Positions 63,330 to 64,000 of a stretch of DNA of 64,000 bases are shown in pieces. The DNA comes from Anadara kagoshimensis. Taxonomy: Eukaryota; Mollusca; Bivalvia; Arcoida; Arcidae. The stretch lies in assembly GCA_021292105.1 (NCBI GenBank), contig CM037870.1:16401234-16465233 (forward strand), in the 5' to 3' direction. Numbering within the stretch: position 1 is the first letter of the stretch; each line of letters starts with the position of its first letter. A program made the translations under genes and the position numbers. Under the pieces are notes generated by a model that saw nothing but the letters and a program-made list of their open reading frames with translations, was not told where the DNA came from and did no database searches.

Positions 63330-64000
63330 GTAAGTTAAAACACAAAATCATTTAGCTCACTTGATGAAAAGGTCATTTGCTGCAGCATTTTGCAGTGTGT
63401 GTGTGTGGGTGTTTGTGTGGCATAGTGGATTGTAGCTGTTACATTGCTTTTCTTAGTTCTTAGTCCTCTTCGTGCCTGGGGCACCAGTGCTCCAAGTAGC
63501 CTAGTAAATACTCGAAATTTGCGACCAAAAATCGGATTTTGCGACTACAAATTGTCAGACGATAGCCATTATGTCAAATAATTTTTATGAGTTTGGCCAC
63601 TAAAAATCGGGAAATCCGGAAATTTTGTTCATGACCCGTCACCCAACCTGACAAATAGTCTCGCCATCAATAATATCTTAAAAGCGCTTGAATCAAAGCA
63701 AGTAACTTTATAGTTTAAAGCGCATAACTGACCGTGATCTAATTTTGCATAATGACAGCCAAACGGCAAAAATCACTTTTTGATTTGGGTTTTGTTACGA
63801 CTTTTACTTCATCTAAATGATCAAGTTTGATTGTCTTCTCATCGCTCCACCTTGAAAGTTGCCTACCATGGTGGGACCAACCTGAGGATCTCGCTAAACC
63901 ATTCAATCGGTAGTAGTGACGGGCGGTGTGATGGAAAGAATTTATAAGTTTTGGCCACCAAGAATTTTACCTGGCGACAAAAATTTTGAAATGGCTACTG
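63330..64000 (+). other. Intron 10 start; part of a DNA element at the window edge
   Basis: TTTAGCTCACTTGATGAAAA at 63350 is an eroded AGCTCACC head. From about 63500, words such as TTGCGACCAAAAATCGG and, near the end, TTTTGGCCACCAAGAATTTT and GGCGACAAAAATTTTG suggest inverted sub-terminal repeats of an element running off the window. Confidence 0.4.

Overview
The window reads as an AT-rich animal genome, most likely a mollusc and probably a bivalve. The lophotrochozoan assignment rests on general familiarity with its interspersed repeats: the AGCTCACCTGAGC...GGGCCTCTTGTT family, the AGTCCCCTACCGG family and tRNA-headed SINEs. No database search was possible. There are no bacterial-style operons, rRNA genes, functional tRNA genes or CRISPR arrays.

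Layout. One plus-strand host gene spans nearly the whole window. I reconstruct ten internal exons (145-63329) by reading frame and GT/AG splice sites. Every junction keeps the frame open and together they give 342 codons. Both ends of the gene lie outside the window and I do not recognise the protein. Everything else lies in its introns, which are packed with mobile and tandem repeats.

Introns 1-5 (215-13344): a 206-bp tandem triplet, a 755-bp hAT-type element with a perfect 8-bp target duplication (4212-4966), a full-length copy of the AGCTCACC family with a satellite-like core (7951-9179), a tRNA-headed SINE and a palindromic MITE-like element. Intron 6: a 421-bp hAT-like element with a 5-bp duplication, and a near-perfect 59-nt hairpin. 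Intron 7 (15819-30193): a 10.6-kb element (18289-28853) with long inverted ends and a 10-bp target duplication, inserted into an older ~770-bp TA-flanked element. It carries about 26 copies of a 60-bp satellite but no recognisable transposase. Intron 8 (30232-43343): AGTCCCC repeats, a Merlin-type (IS1016-like) transposase remnant, a 4.4-kb AGCTCACC-family array with two younger insertions, a PIF/Harbinger transposase scrap, and several MITE and SINE copies.

Intron 9 (43399-63288) holds the only large coding element, a decayed Helentron/Helitron2 (about 51.5-58.9 kb, plus strand). In order it encodes a short basic N-terminus, a broken C76/OTU-like cysteine protease, a charged linker expanded into seven 38-residue repeats, a zinc-ribbon region like DUF6570, the Helitron-like N domain, an HUH/Y2 replication initiator, a Pif1-type helicase and an apurinic-like endonuclease. 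Long frames survive but about a dozen frameshifts break it, so this copy is very probably non-autonomous now.
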